A DNA stretch of 64,000 bases, taken from assembly GCA_030998225.1 (NCBI GenBank), contig JAPYXD010000608.1, positions 3,130,501-3,194,500 of the forward strand, given 5' to 3'. A model generated the notes under the pieces. It had not been told where the DNA came from. It ran no database searches and saw nothing but the letters and a program-made list of their open reading frames with translations. A program made the translations under genes and the position numbers. The DNA comes from Diplolepis rosae. Lineage: Eukaryota; Arthropoda; Insecta; Hymenoptera; Diplolepididae. Shown here one piece after another: positions 30,273 through 42,792 of this stretch. Each line of letters starts with the position of its first letter. Within the stretch, counting starts at the first letter, position 1.

Positions 30273-30278
30273 AATAAA
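30273..30278 (+). promoter_or_regulatory. Probable polyadenylation signal of ZIP9
   Basis: AATAAA lies 27 bases after the stop codon. A second AATAAA overlaps the stop at 30245. The downstream one is the more plausible signal. The 3' UTR would be very short. Confidence 0.55.
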
Positions 30279-31280
30279 ATATTATTATTTTGTGTTAAAT
30301 TACAGAATATATAGCGATGCGTTTAAAATAAAAAAATAGGGCCTGAAAAAAAACTTCGTAGAAGTAAAATATTATTAGTACCTTCTCTCTCTGTCTCCTT
30401 TTGTATAATAGTTAGAAATATGCAAGTCAAATATTGTTCTACAATTACCTAAATTATTCTCTTTTAAGGTTTTACTCAGAAATCGTGCAGATTAACATTT
30501 ATATGTACCTATTTCCTGGATCTGCTATTTGATTAAGTTCACAATAACGAAATTATTGCTAAAAGATAGTTTTTGTGCATCGATGATAATTTAATTGTAT
30601 TATTGAACACTTATGCTAGAATAATATGCAGTCAAAGTCCTACAGGTTCCAAGCTTCGAGGTTGAAGTTAGTAGAGTTCAGAATTAAGTGTTTTTTTAAC
30701 AAACAAAATTAAGTCGGAGGAAAATGTATCGCAGACAAATTACGACAAAAATCTTACATATAAAGATCAGTAGAAACCTATCAGTTCACGACCTTAATCT
30801 GACTATAGTCTTAAAAATGGGAAAAGGTCATAGAGAAAATGAAAGACTTAGACTTACGATCAAGATCTAGACGCAGTTGTAGTGGTGACTGACCTAAACG
30901 TCAGTATAAAACATTAAAGGAAAGGCAAAAGTTTCTCCCACGTTGTGTAGTTTTCCTTTACGATATTGGAGTTCTATGCTTACCCGAACTAAGACCTTAC
31001 GAAGTCTGGAGAATACCTAAAACAAATTGATGATGAAATCAGGAATAAAAGAAAAGAATAAAAACGTGATCTAATCCTGAAATCCCCTCAATAGGTCATA
31101 CAGAAGATCTACAACACAGACCTGCTAAAATGACACTTTTCAATCCCCACTGAGGTCTAAATTTTTACATTCTCATCATATGAGAAGGTATTGGTTTTAT
31201 TTGAAAAATGACTTTCGAAATTTTCATCAAATCTTTACGTTTTGAGACCCCCTGAGTCAGAAAAAACGGTTTTTACGAAA
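30279..31280. other. Downstream of ZIP9, nothing recognised
   Basis: AT-rich spacer after the ZIP9 3' end. No ORF with a family pattern and no repeats paired elsewhere. Confidence 0.45.
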
Positions 31281-31282
31281 GT

Positions 31283-31308
31283 GTCTGTCTGTCTGTCTGT
31301 CTGTCTGT
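31283..31308. repeat. (TCTG)n microsatellite
   Basis: Six to seven perfect tandem TCTG units. The surrounding sequence down to 31500 looks like a dispersed insect repeat that often carries this microsatellite, but I could not test copy number. Confidence 0.85.
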
Positions 31309-31609
31309 AGTAGGTCGTGTGCGGCATAACTCTCGATAGATGAATTATCAGATTGAATTGACCTTTGGCACACTTTATCGGAGCCGAAAAAGTAAGGACA
31401 AGTTCGGTAATCAGCCAGATCCAATCAAAATTGAGGGATTGAGCACTACTTTTGTCTTTTTGAAAATAACTTTTTGAAAAAATCAAAAATTTCAATACTG
31501 GATTTTGATAGTGCTCAATAATCCCTACAAATTATCCTGATAACATTTTTTGATTTAATCAAAATTAGAAATGTTACAGCATATTAAAACTTGAAAAAAG
31601 TCAATATCA

Positions 31610-32170
31610 AAATTCCATTTTCCAGTTAAATTATACGAGATACGAAAAAACGTTATGATACAATATTATTTTCTACATAAAGACATACAAATTTGAATTT
31701 TAACATTTTTTCATAAGATGCATATTTTTCTTTTTAATTAAAAAAAAAACTATTGAAAATCCAAAATTCAATTTTTTAACAATAATATGTGAAATACGAA
31801 AAAAACTTAAGAATACAAAGTTGTTCGTTTCAAAAAGATCTACAAGTTTTGTCTCACACAGTTTCTGAAAAAACATATATTTTTCGTTTCAATTCCAAAA
31901 ATACGATTAAAATTCAAGAATTCCATTTTTTAGACAAAATATATGAGATATATAAAAAACGTTTAGATGAAAAATGATTTGCCTAAATGAGGTCAACACA
32001 TTCTTATTAAGAAATTTCTCGACAGGATGTATATTTTATGTTTTGATTTTTAATATTAAAAAAATTCGATTTTCTTCACCAAAATATGTGAGATACGAAA
32101 TAAGCGTTGTTCTGCAAAATCGTTTCCTTAAATAAAGTCTACGATTGTTTTTCCTTTTTGAGATATTTTG
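31610..32170. repeat. Degenerate tandem repeat, about four units of 145-165 bp
   Basis: A line similar to TATGAGATACGAAAAAACG recurs near 31635, 31787, 31945 and 32083, each followed by a CAAATTNTTTNCNTNAA-type segment about 20 bases on. Units differ a lot, so they are old. Confidence 0.55.
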
Positions 32171-33126
32171 CAGAAAATAAATAAATTATTTTAATCATGT
32201 AATTTATTAAAAAGTTACTGAAATGTATACAGAAAATCGAGCGCGAAGCATCAGTGTCATGATGAGAATGTGTTCCTTAAGGCCGATAGAGCCTTAAGTA
32301 AATTGAATTTCCTGTTTCACTTAAACTGAAGAAGAAATTTAGTGAATTTCAGAAAATGAGTAATTTACATCATCTGTAATATTATTATAAAATTGGTTTG
32401 AGCTTCAGTATTAAATTATAAGAAATAAACTTAAATGTATGCGAAGAAGACAGTTGTGGAACGTCATGATATTTCGAATTTGGGCAATGAATTCGGATTT
32501 CTCGTAAAAAATATATGGGTCATTTCATGAGAGATTTACAGTCAACATTTTTTTTTCGACGAAATATTTTTTTTTTTGCTTTTTTACTTCGAAAATAATC
32601 GACACGTTTTTTTTCAATGTGATACTTGAAAATTTTGAGATATAATTTTTTTAAGTTTGGCAGTCGGGAAATTTTTTTTTTCCAACAGCTCACTGTAAAT
32701 ACAGTTTTGAATATAAAAAGTAACCCTTGCACTTGAAATGCGCGAAAGAATACAAGCTTTCAAAAAAGTTATAGCACACATTTCGTTGTTTTTTTGTAAT
32801 AAAAATATAGTACATTTTTATAAACAATTGAGTTTTTTAAAATTTGGAACTAATTTTTTTCTGATTTTTTTGTTTCTAAATTTGTGTTGAAGTTTTTTCA
32901 ATATGCAGGCAAAATTTTTGAATGGAAAAATGAAAACTGTAGGTGTAATTAATTTATAAAATCTGTCCCGCGCGTTGCAACGAGTGAGCTCGCACGCTGC
33001 AACTACGCTTAAGCTTGTTTAGGCATGCTCGGACTCGAAGCACGGGTGGCAGTGAATGCAGTGACCGCTGTTTCAGTTTTCTGTGAATGATCTTCAAGTG
33101 ATCACCTATTTCAAATTAATACAGAA
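32171..33126. other. Spacer before the CxNPF fragment
   Basis: AT-rich, with T-rich runs near 32545-32690. The part 32968-33060 is richer in G and C, directly upstream of the CxNPF ATG, and may be the old promoter end of that gene. No TATA box is obvious. Confidence 0.4.
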
Positions 33127-33322
33127 ATGCCAAGCTCTCGATTTAAACATGTCTGCTGCAATCCGTTTAATAAAAAAAATCATAGTGGAAAAAAGCAAAA
33201 AAAAAATTTGCGTCGCGTTTCGTCCTCGATACTTGAAAAATTGAAAATTTTCAAACCGGATGATGTTTTGTTTACACAATGCAGAATAGAAGCAAATGAA
33301 ATGGTGATGGAAGATTTTTGTT
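33127..33322 (+). pseudogene. CxNPF family first-exon fragment
   Basis: Starts MPSSRFKHVCCNPFNKKNH and continues to VLFTQCRIEANEMV. It matches the N-terminus of the 52-kb copy (MPRRTSLGRRCYNPFSKENH), including the later Cys-Arg segment, though one Cys of the C-x2-C pair is missing here. A GTAAGT at 33323-33328 fits a splice donor, suggesting a first exon. The remaining exons are absent, replaced after 33481 by a tandem repeat. Confidence 0.6.
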
Positions 33323-33480
33323 GTAAGTACATTGAAACTTGTGCGTAGACTATTTCAAAACGAATCATTAGTTATAATGATGAATTGATGAGTGAAGTTT
33401 TACGATAAAATTACCCTAAATGATACTAAAATTAAGACCAAAGGAAAAATATGTTATAAAAATTCTATCCAACAATAAGT

Positions 33481-34060
33481 ATTTGCAAAATCTTTTCGGA
33501 AGATAATACTTCAATTACTCATACAGTTACATTTTAAAACAGCTGAGTATAGGATGACATTCTTTTTTATCATCCACAAATTGTATGATATTAAAAATAA
33601 TTGATCCATTGTATTTGATTTATATGTATATTCGAATTTTCATGAAATTGAAATTTAAAACAATGATTAATGAACGTATTCAATCATTATTTACTCCACA
33701 AACGTTGTCATTTAACGTTTTTGAATGAAACAAATATTACCATTCTAAATCTATATAATTCTTACGTGCCCATTGATGATAAAAAAATAATTTGCAAAAT
33801 CTTTTCGGAAGATAATACTTTAATTACTCATATAGTTACATTTTAAAATAACTGAGTATAGGTTGACTTTCTTTTTTATCATGCAAAAGTTGTATGTAGT
33901 TGAAAAACGTGAGTCCATTGTATTTTATTTATATGTATATTTTAGTTTTATCGTGATTTTCATGAAATTAAAATGTCAAACAATGATTAATGAGAGTATT
34001 CAATCATCATTTAATTCCCAACATTAATATTTAACATTTTTTGAATAAAATAAATACTTG
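33481..34060. repeat. Two-unit tandem repeat, period 309 bp
   Basis: ATTTGCAAAATCTTTTCGGA begins at 33481 and again at 33790, and the following 250 bases agree well in both (for example CAATGATTAATGA and TCAATCAT blocks). The second unit is cut near 34060. Confidence 0.85.
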
Positions 34061-34639
34061 GTCGTAGCAGAGTTATTGGTGATAACGTACACACTTTGAG
34101 TACCTATGCACAGTCAAGAGCATCGCGATCGGGCAAGGCGATTTACTCCGGTTCAGAAAAACGAATGCCATTCTTTGGTTAATTGAGAATCCAATCATTT
34201 ATTGCCAAATTAAACCTTTTTTTTTTTAAATAAAACTGAATGAAAGGATAAGCTCAAAAATTCCCAATCCTATATTTTATTTTTCCACACAGGTGTAAGT
34301 AAAATGGGGTACACACATATAAATACATATATAATTGGAACGATACCTTACATTGAGTTCTTCTTAATTCTACCAGTACTAGGAGGGAGAGAGATAGAGG
34401 TTTACCCCTGGGCTCCTTATTCGTCCTAGACTGGGCGGAGAGGTTTCCCATTGTTGCTCAAAACACAACTTGAGTCTTATTGGTCGGTCGCGCACAACAC
34501 GGGCACAAAAATACCGTTTCGCCACTTGCTTTTTGCCGTTCTTACCAATAAATTTTGGGCTTTAAATTAGCCCGCCGAAGATTAATAAACTATGTTAAAA
34601 ATATAGTTTATAATTTTGTTCTACTGCTTCCGTTCAGAT
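34061..34639. other. Spacer, nothing recognised
   Basis: Contains no recognised gene. The open frame on the minus strand (34254-34451) has no family pattern. Confidence 0.4.
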
Positions 34640-34930
34640 AAAGACTTCTATCTTTTACGTCTGCCCAAACGCGATCCCCAATTTGAAGCCCTGCCCGAGA
34701 TATTTTACGAATTAAATCAACTGGTCAGGTGATAAGACGCGATTGTTCCGAACCGTGGACTGGCACGATGAAAGAAAATTATATTTCTTTACTATTCTGA
34801 GGTCTGAACCCGGTCAAGACACTTAGAAGACTGCAAATTTGATTTTGCCTTGATCCGTTTTACTAGTTCATCGCGAGGTGAGCATGGTAGGGTTTTTTGA
34901 TGATTAAGGAATTAATGATTGGACAGAGGT
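34640..34930 (+). repeat. Dispersed repeat, unit 1 (possible LTR)
   Basis: Shares GTTCCGAACCGNGGAC, CCCCAATTTG and other blocks with 37780-38065 in direct orientation, about two-thirds identical by eye. A decayed retroelement gag-like piece lies between (36219-36320), so the pair could be old LTRs. Confidence 0.5.
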
Positions 34931-36210
34931 AATAATGGCAGGGAGGATTTAGAAATTTGCACAAATGCTGATGTGGTTATTGTGCCATTTGCTGATTTTT
35001 AGAATGCAATTATTTTTCCCCTCTTTCTACATCTATCGTGAGAAAGGAAATGTGCTCATCAATTTTTAGTATTTGATGCATGGTCATCAAATTGTAGAAA
35101 CAATTTTAGTTTCCAATATATTTCAGAGTAAATCGAAATATATATATTTAATTAGTCTAGGCTTATAATCTTTAAGTGGATTAAAGCTTTGACATAATTA
35201 TTTAAGTATTCAGATGAGCGTTGGGTTTTAGTTACAAAAAGCACGTGGCTTTTGTGGTGGGAGATCAGCTGGCTAAAGCATTTGAGCAAGGATAGGTGTA
35301 TGAGGAGGAGATGCAATTATGAGATGAATGCTAGCCTCGCGATGCACAGCAGAGCGCATCAAGATTTTCTAAAAGAGACCGGTATATTATGCATGTGCAT
35401 AGGTGAACGAAAGGAGGAATTGACAAACGGCAGAAAGCTGTGGCGACAAACAGTGCATGGGTGTACGTGTACTAGATATCTCTCTCTGTCTCCTTCGTTC
35501 TCTTTTTCCTCTTCTATTCGTACATTCTATCGCGAGTCTGCTATTGCTCATTCTTTTTCCTATTCTATTCTTTCTCCGCTCATCCTAGTTTTTATATCAT
35601 CGCTCTCACTTTACACTCATTCTTCGCTTTTCTCTTATTTCATACTTTTTTAGATAATAGCGATTGAGTGCCTATGCACTCTCGCTATTAATTAATCTAG
35701 TTTATAAAACATTAATGCATCTGAAAAACAAAAGGGGGAAATAGTCTTATTTTTAAAAGATTTATTCAAACTTTTAAAAGTTTAATTTAAATGTATTTAA
35801 ATAACTAGAATATGAATTACTCTACGTCTCAAGACCAGCTCGCATGACCAAAAATGCTGAATTGCATTAGCCACTGGAATGCAATCAGGTTACGAACGTT
35901 CAAAAGTGTGCAGTTCATTCACTTTTAAAGCAATTGATATTTCATAAATTAGATTTTGTATACTAATAAAAACTTTTTCCAAAAAAATATTGCACACTTT
36001 GGACCGCCCGTAACAGTAAGTTTATATTAAATCAATTAACGGTAATAACAAAATAAAATCGAAACGCCCATCGATAAATTGTGCAAAAACACTTGATAAA
36101 AGGCTATCAAGATGTGCAAATACAACACTAGATCAGATAAAACCAGAACAACAGATTTCACCGGAGACGTTTCGCGTACTCTAAATGATGCAATGGTAAC
36201 AACACGGATC
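34931..36210. other. Spacer, nothing recognised
   Basis: An open frame at 35252-35653 on the + strand ends in Ser/Phe/Tyr-rich low complexity and has no recognised domain. I do not call it a gene. Confidence 0.4.
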
Positions 36211-36218
36211 CATTACTA

Positions 36219-36330
36219 GCGCCTGCTTACGATTGTGCATTTGAATCTTTCATTCGTGGATTACCAGATGGACTCTCAGGAGCTGTGGAAAACCAAAAGC
36301 CCAATTCTATAGAAACGGCATAAAATTACG
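36219..36330 (+). pseudogene. Gag-like retroelement scrap
   Basis: The + strand reads APAYDCAFESFIRGLPDGLS then SIETA with a stop before NYAIKIN. The FIRGLP(x)GL pattern occurs in gag capsids of Ty3/gypsy elements. It is too short to place further. Confidence 0.45.
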
Positions 36331-37180
36331 CCATAAAAATAAATTGTTACGTACGGCTATTATTAATTTAAATAAAATGCATAAAAAGTAAAAAAACAAT
36401 TACCCTTAATATATTTTATTCATTAGTATAATGAGTACGCGGAGGTCATCCAAACTGCCGAATTTAGTTAATATAAATATTAGCTAAATTCGTTTATTAT
36501 TATGTGGGGTCGCTGGTCTTCTACTCTCGGACTGAGAGTGTGTTCTTCACGCCTACGCTTATCACTTTTAATTTTGAACGAAAGAAAAGGGGAAAGGTGC
36601 TTCAAATAAGTTTGAATCAAGCTGCTAAAATTCATATACATAAAAAGAGAGAATTTATTTTTAAGGAAAATAAAACAACCAAACCGATGTGAACATTTTT
36701 ACATGAGTTAAAACGGAAAAAGTAAATTAGAACGATACAAAGTATACGTTACCGCCTTCTTGGTTTTTTTTTCTAGTTTCTTAATCCTACCGGATGTCCT
36801 GGGAGCAAAAGCAAAGAAGCAGAATACGTTCTGGCTGCTGAAGTCCTGGAGATCCGGGCCAAATTCGATTTGAGATTTTCGTGGTTCCAAAAAGGAACCA
36901 CCCTTGTCCTTACGCGACTCACTCGCGCACACACCCTTTTTCTTTGCTTTAACCTTATAGCTTTAAGGTGAGAAAGAAATGGATAGCTTTGAACTAGAAG
37001 GGAGGCAGTACTTTTAAATTGCCTGTCCTTCGCCACTCCTGTCTCACAATAAACCTATTTCTGGTTATAAGGAAATAACTCCTCGTCGTTTTGAGATTCG
37101 ATGAGATGTAGATTTCCTTAGCTAGTTAGTATTTAACTAGCTAGGTTTTCAACGCCAGGCTGTACACGCACAGTTAACTC
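36331..37180. other. Spacer between retroelement scrap and MITE
   Basis: Overlapping open frames on the minus strand (36708-37036) have no recognised family pattern. No repeat was matched. Confidence 0.35.
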
Positions 37181-37185
37181 TCGCG

Positions 37186-37672
37186 GCTAACCGCCCAGGA
37201 AACAAAAAACCATTCACTTGCGTTAAATTTGAATGGGCTTTGAGGTGTTCTGAATTGCGTATCTGTCACTGGAATTTCAGCATTAACAGATTGAAAACCA
37301 ATATTTCCGATAGAAAATAATGTATTTAAAGTGAACAATCGTTTACAATACAATTCGTATTCTGTTTTTATTGTATTTCTCTTATTCAGAGTGACCTTTT
37401 AAGACTTCCATTTCATTTGGAATTTCAACCGATTCATCCGAACATCAATGAATCGTACATTGCCATTAGAAGTTATTTGAGGTTAATCAGTCTTATTCAA
37501 CCCTATTCACTTAACGATTTAACCAATGTCGAATGGCAGATTTAAAACATTGCGCACAAATGGCAGATTCCAAGTGTCACCATCCGATTGAATTTTTATT
37601 TCCTGAATATGCAAATGACAGATACACAATTCAAAGAGACGCGCGTTCTATCGGTTTTTTTTCCTGGGCGAC
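37186..37672. repeat. Probable MITE
   Basis: GCCCAGGAAA near the left end recurs inverted near 37660, and inner blocks (TTTGAATN and TGTATCTGTCA) also correspond after complementing the right half. There is no coding content. The flanks show no clear target duplication. Confidence 0.5.
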
Positions 37673-37779
37673 CACTGACGCACTCAAAATATTATTTCAG
37701 CGCGAAGCGTAGTGGTAAAAATTTTACTTGTATAATTTTTTAGCGCGACAACCCCGTGAACGGCTTTCGTCGGAGGAAA

Positions 37780-38065
37780 GATTTTAGAAGTATTTACGTC
37801 CGCCCAAGTACAATCCCCAATTTGTGGCCCTGGCTAGGCCTTTTTACGAATCTAAGTCAACTATCCAGGTGATAGGACGTACTTGTTCCGAACCGCGGAC
37901 GGGCAAAGTAGAAAAACTACATTCTCTACTGTCCGAGTAGTTCTGGTTAGTACCAGGTTGCTCGAGTAACTGCGAATTTTGATTTCTAATTGATTCATTT
38001 TATAGACTTGTATCGATGATACTTAGGTGGGGCATCTTGATGATTTTGGGATTTTTCTGGGTGGC
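37780..38065 (+). repeat. Dispersed repeat, unit 2 (possible LTR)
   Basis: Direct-orientation partner of 34640-34930. It starts near TTTACGTCCGCCCAAG and ends near GGGGCATCTTGATGATT. Confidence 0.5.
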
Positions 38066-38834
38066 CTGATTTTTGGAAGGAATTCATGCTTACCGGTAAT
38101 TTTGCAATTACCGATTGCCTAACTACTTGGTAGCCTACTTGTTATTACCAGTTGCCAAGTGCAGTTTTTGATGAAATGGATATTTCTGACATAGTTGAAA
38201 TTTCTGGATCATATTTCATGACACCAATAAATCAAATATCGATATAAAATAATTAAATCGATTTCGTTGATTATTAATCCTGGACTCTGACACCTTAAAT
38301 ATTTTTCATAGTTAGAAAAAACAATGGTTCAGATCCTTTTCAGAAATATTGTCTGCACTGGCTATGGTAACTTGCAGCTATCCAAGTTTGTTTATAGTAT
38401 TTGTAGTTTATAGTGTTTATGGAAAAGCACCGTAGTACTTATGCATTTAACAAAAACATAAATAGGAATTTCGGAAGGGGATGTAGGGAGAAGTATATAA
38501 AAACTAGGTGGAAACTATTTGGAAACTATGGAAAAACTAAACATCATTGATACTTGTGTTTGAGAGATTTTCCACGTTTTGAGTCTGATTTTAATGTATT
38601 CTTTTCTCACAACGTAGCCAGATAGAGCCGAAAAATGACTATGTGCGCTAGCGTACTATTTTTGAATATTTTGATTCTTGAATTTATTTCTTTAAGACTT
38701 GCGTTCTCCTTCTTGCTTTCACTTTCCAGTCATCTGAATCCTGTGCCAATTTATAATATTTTCCTACAGTTTACATTTATTTAGAAACAGTATGAATGAA
38801 AATTTTGAAGAGTTCGCGTTGTTTTGTAGTTCTA
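38066..38834. other. Spacer, nothing recognised
   Basis: AT-rich DNA without recognised genes, bounded on the right by the palindromic element. Confidence 0.4.
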
Positions 38835-39401
38835 CCCTAGCGGACCCGTGTGAGAGAACGGTCATAGAATACTCTGACCGTTCTCTGACCGTTCTCTGAC
38901 TGTTCTATGACCGTTCTATGACCTCGCATTATTACGGCTAAGAACGGTAGAAAAGACATTAAAAGCTTTGCAATTATGATTCTGTGGCGAAATTTGGTTT
39001 AGAAGGTGAAGCAATAAATACAATTATCTTATTTTTCAGCGATAAAAACTAAAAAACATAATACCTGTCATTGAAGCCAGTGCAGTGGTTCACAATTGGC
39101 GGAACGTTTCCACCGTGAAGATTTACTATTGGTGGACACGTTCCGCAAATGGTGAACCACTGCACTGCCTTCAATGACAAGTACATGATGTATTCCTAGT
39201 TTTTATGGCTGAAAAATAAGATAATTGTATTTATTGCTTCACCTTCTAATCCAAATTTACGCCACAGAATCATAATTGCAAAGCTTTTAATGTCTTTTTT
39301 ACCGTTCTTAGCCGTAATAATGCGAGGTCAGAGCGGTCATAGAACAGTCAGAGAACGGTCAGAGTATTCTATGACCGTTCTTTCACACGGGTCCGCTAGG
39401 G
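38835..39401. repeat. Palindromic element 1 with iterated GACCGTTCT motif
   Basis: Starts CCCTAGCGGACCCGTGTGAG. The right end is the same sequence inverted, but with two mismatches (GTCCGCTAGGG at 39391-39401). The subterminal part carries several GACCGTTCTCT/GACCGTTCTATGA units, and the right arm has the complement. The arms meet near 39118. Core blocks ATAATACCTGTCATTGAAG and CAGTGCAGTGGTTCAC also occur in the element at 61783-62393. It is about 567 bp and non-coding. Confidence 0.92.
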
Positions 39402-39407
39402 CAAGCT

Positions 39408-39440
39408 ATATATATATATATATATATATACATATATATT
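39408..39440. repeat. (TA)n microsatellite
   Basis: An interrupted run of TA dinucleotides directly after the palindromic element. Confidence 0.8.
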
Positions 39441-40149
39441 TGAACCATAATATAGTATAATTTAGAATTTATACAAACCAAGATGTGCGATTTTATTAAT
39501 TCGTACAGATATTCACGCGTTAGTTTTTATTATTTACATTAATAATCTAAAACAATATAATATAACCCAGAATATAGAAATATAACACATATGATTATAT
39601 AAGTGCCCACAGATATTTACCTACTAGTTTTCGTCATTTACATTTATAATGATCCTGCCTTTATTCCAATTTTAGTTTTAATTTCGAATTAATTTGGTAA
39701 ATTAAGAAGAATACAACTTATAACTTCAATTTTGATATACTTTATGCATATATATTAATAATGCTAATATTAAATTTGATATATTTTGATTGAAAAGTTA
39801 TTTAATTTAATATGAATGTATACCAATTTTTCATAACATACAATTGTATTGACTTTGATCTACCATTTGTATGTTTAAGTACATCAAAATCAATAACATC
39901 TTAACGACGAAGTTACATAATAATAATTTTAAGCTAATAATTATTTGGCTTAAAGTAGCAAGATTGGGAATTTCCTTCCTGAACCAACCATTTTTTAAAG
40001 TCTTCGACCCGAGCAATGATGAGCTGCATCAGCGGTCTTGTCAAGGTGCTCGGGTTACGGGCGCTTCAAGTGGCATACAAATTCAATTAATGATTTATTA
40101 TTACGAATTTTTGGAAAAATTCCGCCGCCTTGATACGCTCGGAACATAA
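39441..40149. other. AT-rich spacer
   Basis: Very AT-rich. The open frame at 39871-40149 has no family pattern. Confidence 0.4.
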
Positions 40150-40920
40150 ATAAGTATGATAAAGATAGACAAAATTCGCCCAGAATGAACAGACGAAACC
40201 GTTCAACTACAGAACAAAACTAGCCCAGTAGTTTCCTTCACCTCTATCCATACCCACACTATCTACCGTATCAGCTATATTCTTATTACCCAAACCCTTC
40301 TATTCCCAGTAATCCGAACCCTAACTATCCCTATAAAAGCCTATCACCCCCCCCCCCTCCCCTTCGTACTCTATCCTCATTTCCATCAAACGCAGAACAT
40401 TTAAACTCCAGTCTTGCTTGACGAGAGGACACGACGACGAGTACAGACCAAAAAGAGCATCAGAGAAATGTAAGGATCTTAATGAAACAACGAAAGTCCT
40501 ATGTATAAAATTCAGAAGAGAATCACTCGTAGTAGAAGTCATTTTACCCAGTTTGAAAGAAAGCAGGGATCACTTACTAGTCGACACTGGAGCAGACGTG
40601 AACATAATTTAGCTAAACACACTCGATAAAGATGTATAACTATCAAAGAATGAAGCAATCGAGATAACTAGGAACCCTTAGAAAAAAATTTCAATTCTTG
40701 GCACCGTTCAAATAAAATTAAAAGACTCAACAGTAACCTTTCACGCCATAGACCCAGACTTTCCTATCAACACCGACGGAATTCTAGGAAGAACATATCT
40801 TCGACAAGAAAATGTAGAAATTTTATTCTGGTACCTGTACCATTTATAAACGAAGTCTTAAGCTTTTCAAATCAAAGCTCGAACTAAACGAGTAATCCCT
40901 GTAGAGGTGTCAATCTTAAT
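40150..40920 (+). pseudogene. Ty3/gypsy-like protease fragment
   Basis: On the + strand HLLVDTGADVNII carries the Asp-Thr-Gly active-site motif of a retropepsin, and after frame changes KKISILGTVQIKL and FPINTDGILGRTYLRQ supply the second half (ILG). The upstream 40300-40420 region codes a Pro/Ser-rich linker. A stop directly follows ADVNII. It could be part of the same element as the RT at 47.6-49.2 kb, both + strand. Confidence 0.72.
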
Positions 40921-41966
40921 GTTCATAAACAATTAGGATAAACAAATTTACAATCAGATTGTTACATTTTACCAAATATTATCAAGGATATATTTATTTT
41001 CAGGAATATCTGCATCCATTCTGTCGATCAAAGGAAATTTTAATTTGGTAAAACCTTAAATTTCAATATTTTGTGACAAGAATTCTTTATAACAATGGTT
41101 ATTGTCAACTTTTCAAATATTTTTGTGATTGGATTCGAGAGGTTCAGATCAGGTGATTTGGAGGTTAGATGAAAAACTCAACCTAAAGCATAGAAGCTCT
41201 TGCGTTGAAATAAAATAAATTAGTCAGCCAAAAAAAAAATTGAATAAAACTACAGTTTATTTGGATAACGGGCAAGACTGGTTCGATGTAATCCAAAAAA
41301 AATAATTAAAATATATGTGGCGTAAAACGCTTAAACATTACCAAGAGGCTCTAAGAAAGCGTGGGAGTCACGCATTTGAAAATTAACTAAAAAAAGATAA
41401 AAGCAACGGCTCGGAATGTAACCCTAGGCACTCACCGGGGTCCTGACCGCAATCTAATGGCGTCCAAATCAAAGTCCGTGGCGTCCATGAAATTGATATT
41501 TTTTTTCACAAATAAAATTGGCTACAAAGTAGCCACTTTCTGGCCAACGACAGAATGGAGCTGCGTGCCACAGGTGTCGCGTAGTTTTATTACACCAGCT
41601 GGAAAGGCTGGCGCACGTGCAGACACTGAAGTTTGCTATAGTAGTGACTATACATGCGTGAATGGCTGGTAGTCATACTAAAAAAGAACGGGAGGGGGAC
41701 AAACGGCACGTATGGTCAGCGCGCTCTTAGATTGCGTCCTGGCTATGCTTTTTTTGGCGTGGCTAGCCAGAGGGTTATTAGTGCGTATCAGCCTTTCAGT
41801 CCACGTGAAGGCTAACCTCTCCGAGGGCGCTGCTAATACGTTTGCGCGCTCGCTGGTGGCACAAAGTTGCACGGTCACTACGTTTTTTCTGAGCTACTGA
41901 TTAGATGGATGTTTGGCGTTGCAGCCACACTCGAAGCACGCTGGCTATACAAACCGCCTCTCAGTG
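40921..41966. other. Spacer with a GC-richer block
   Basis: No gene is recognised. The segment 41430-41960 is distinctly richer in G and C and carries overlapping open frames on both strands without family pattern. Confidence 0.4.
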
Positions 41967-42231
41967 TAGATGACTTTAATCGTTCGAATTCGTTCTTCTC
42001 CATTGTAAACTTCAGACCGTATATGGTATTTGGCAGCTGACGTTTCATAGATTATTCAGTAAAAAAAAGTTTCAAGCTTTTTACTTCCGAAAAGGTAAAA
42101 ACGTAGTGCAAGCTCGGTAAAAGTTGTGTGATGTTTATAATGAACAATCATTAACAGATCGCCAGTGCTAGAATTGGTTTGCTCGCTTTCGTTCCAGAGA
42201 TTTTGACCTCAAAGATGCACCACGGCAACCG
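41967..42231 (+). pseudogene. Mariner F, 5' part (same family as element A)
   Basis: Matches the 5' region of element A, including CGTTCTTCTCCATTG and GACCGTATATGGTATTTG, then the start of the transposase region (GAATTGGTTTGCTCGCTTTC). The terminal repeat itself is lost. The match stops near 42231. The 3' part of the same family lies at 46500-46850 in the same orientation. Confidence 0.82.
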
Positions 42232-42792
42232 GCGTAGTACAGGGTTGCCACAAGTCAGGGAAGTCGTAGTGGTCTGGAAAAGTCAGGGAATTTAAGGTTT
42301 AGTCAGGGAATCGCTGTGGCCAGATCGTGCGTTACTGCGTTTCACTGTGCCGCGGTCAGTTTTTCCAACTCTTCTTCCTTCTTGCTCGGTTAACTCGCCG
42401 CCAGCAGACATAGGCTGGCAAAAGTGTTCTCAGATCGTGGAACTTTTCGGCCCCCACTACTGACCCGTGTAGAACCTCACAACCAAACTCGGCGTGTCCC
42501 CACTTCCACGCTTCGATTTCACGCTGTCGGCTGTTGAGCTAAGATCGAGAAATTATGTTTCTCTCGACTTCGTGCAAACGTGGCGCGAAGTAGACGACAT
42601 ATTTGATATGACTAAATAGATAATTTGAGAAATTACCTTCCTTTTTGAAAATTTTGAAAAACCTTGGCCGAAAATAAATATCTAAACGATTTTTTTCGAA
42701 TTATAGGATAATTCAAACACTTAAGAAAAAAAATTTCAGTAAAATGTATAGTTTAATAAATGTTAAAAGCTTCGAAACAAAATATAGATTAA
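42232..42792. other. Spacer with a repeated GTCAGGGAA line
   Basis: GTCAGGGAA occurs three times between 42255 and 42310. No coding sequence is recognised. Confidence 0.45.

Noticed and set aside
31283..31308. Regulatory significance of the TCTG run
   Set aside because: It is a plain microsatellite in a dispersed repeat.
35252..35653. 133-codon + strand open frame
   Set aside because: It ends in Ser/Phe/Tyr-rich low complexity, has no recognised domain and no clear partner. It is likely chance.
41440..41960. Possible GC-rich gene or promoter
   Set aside because: Open frames on both strands have no family pattern, and no TATA, splice or repeat structure supports a gene.
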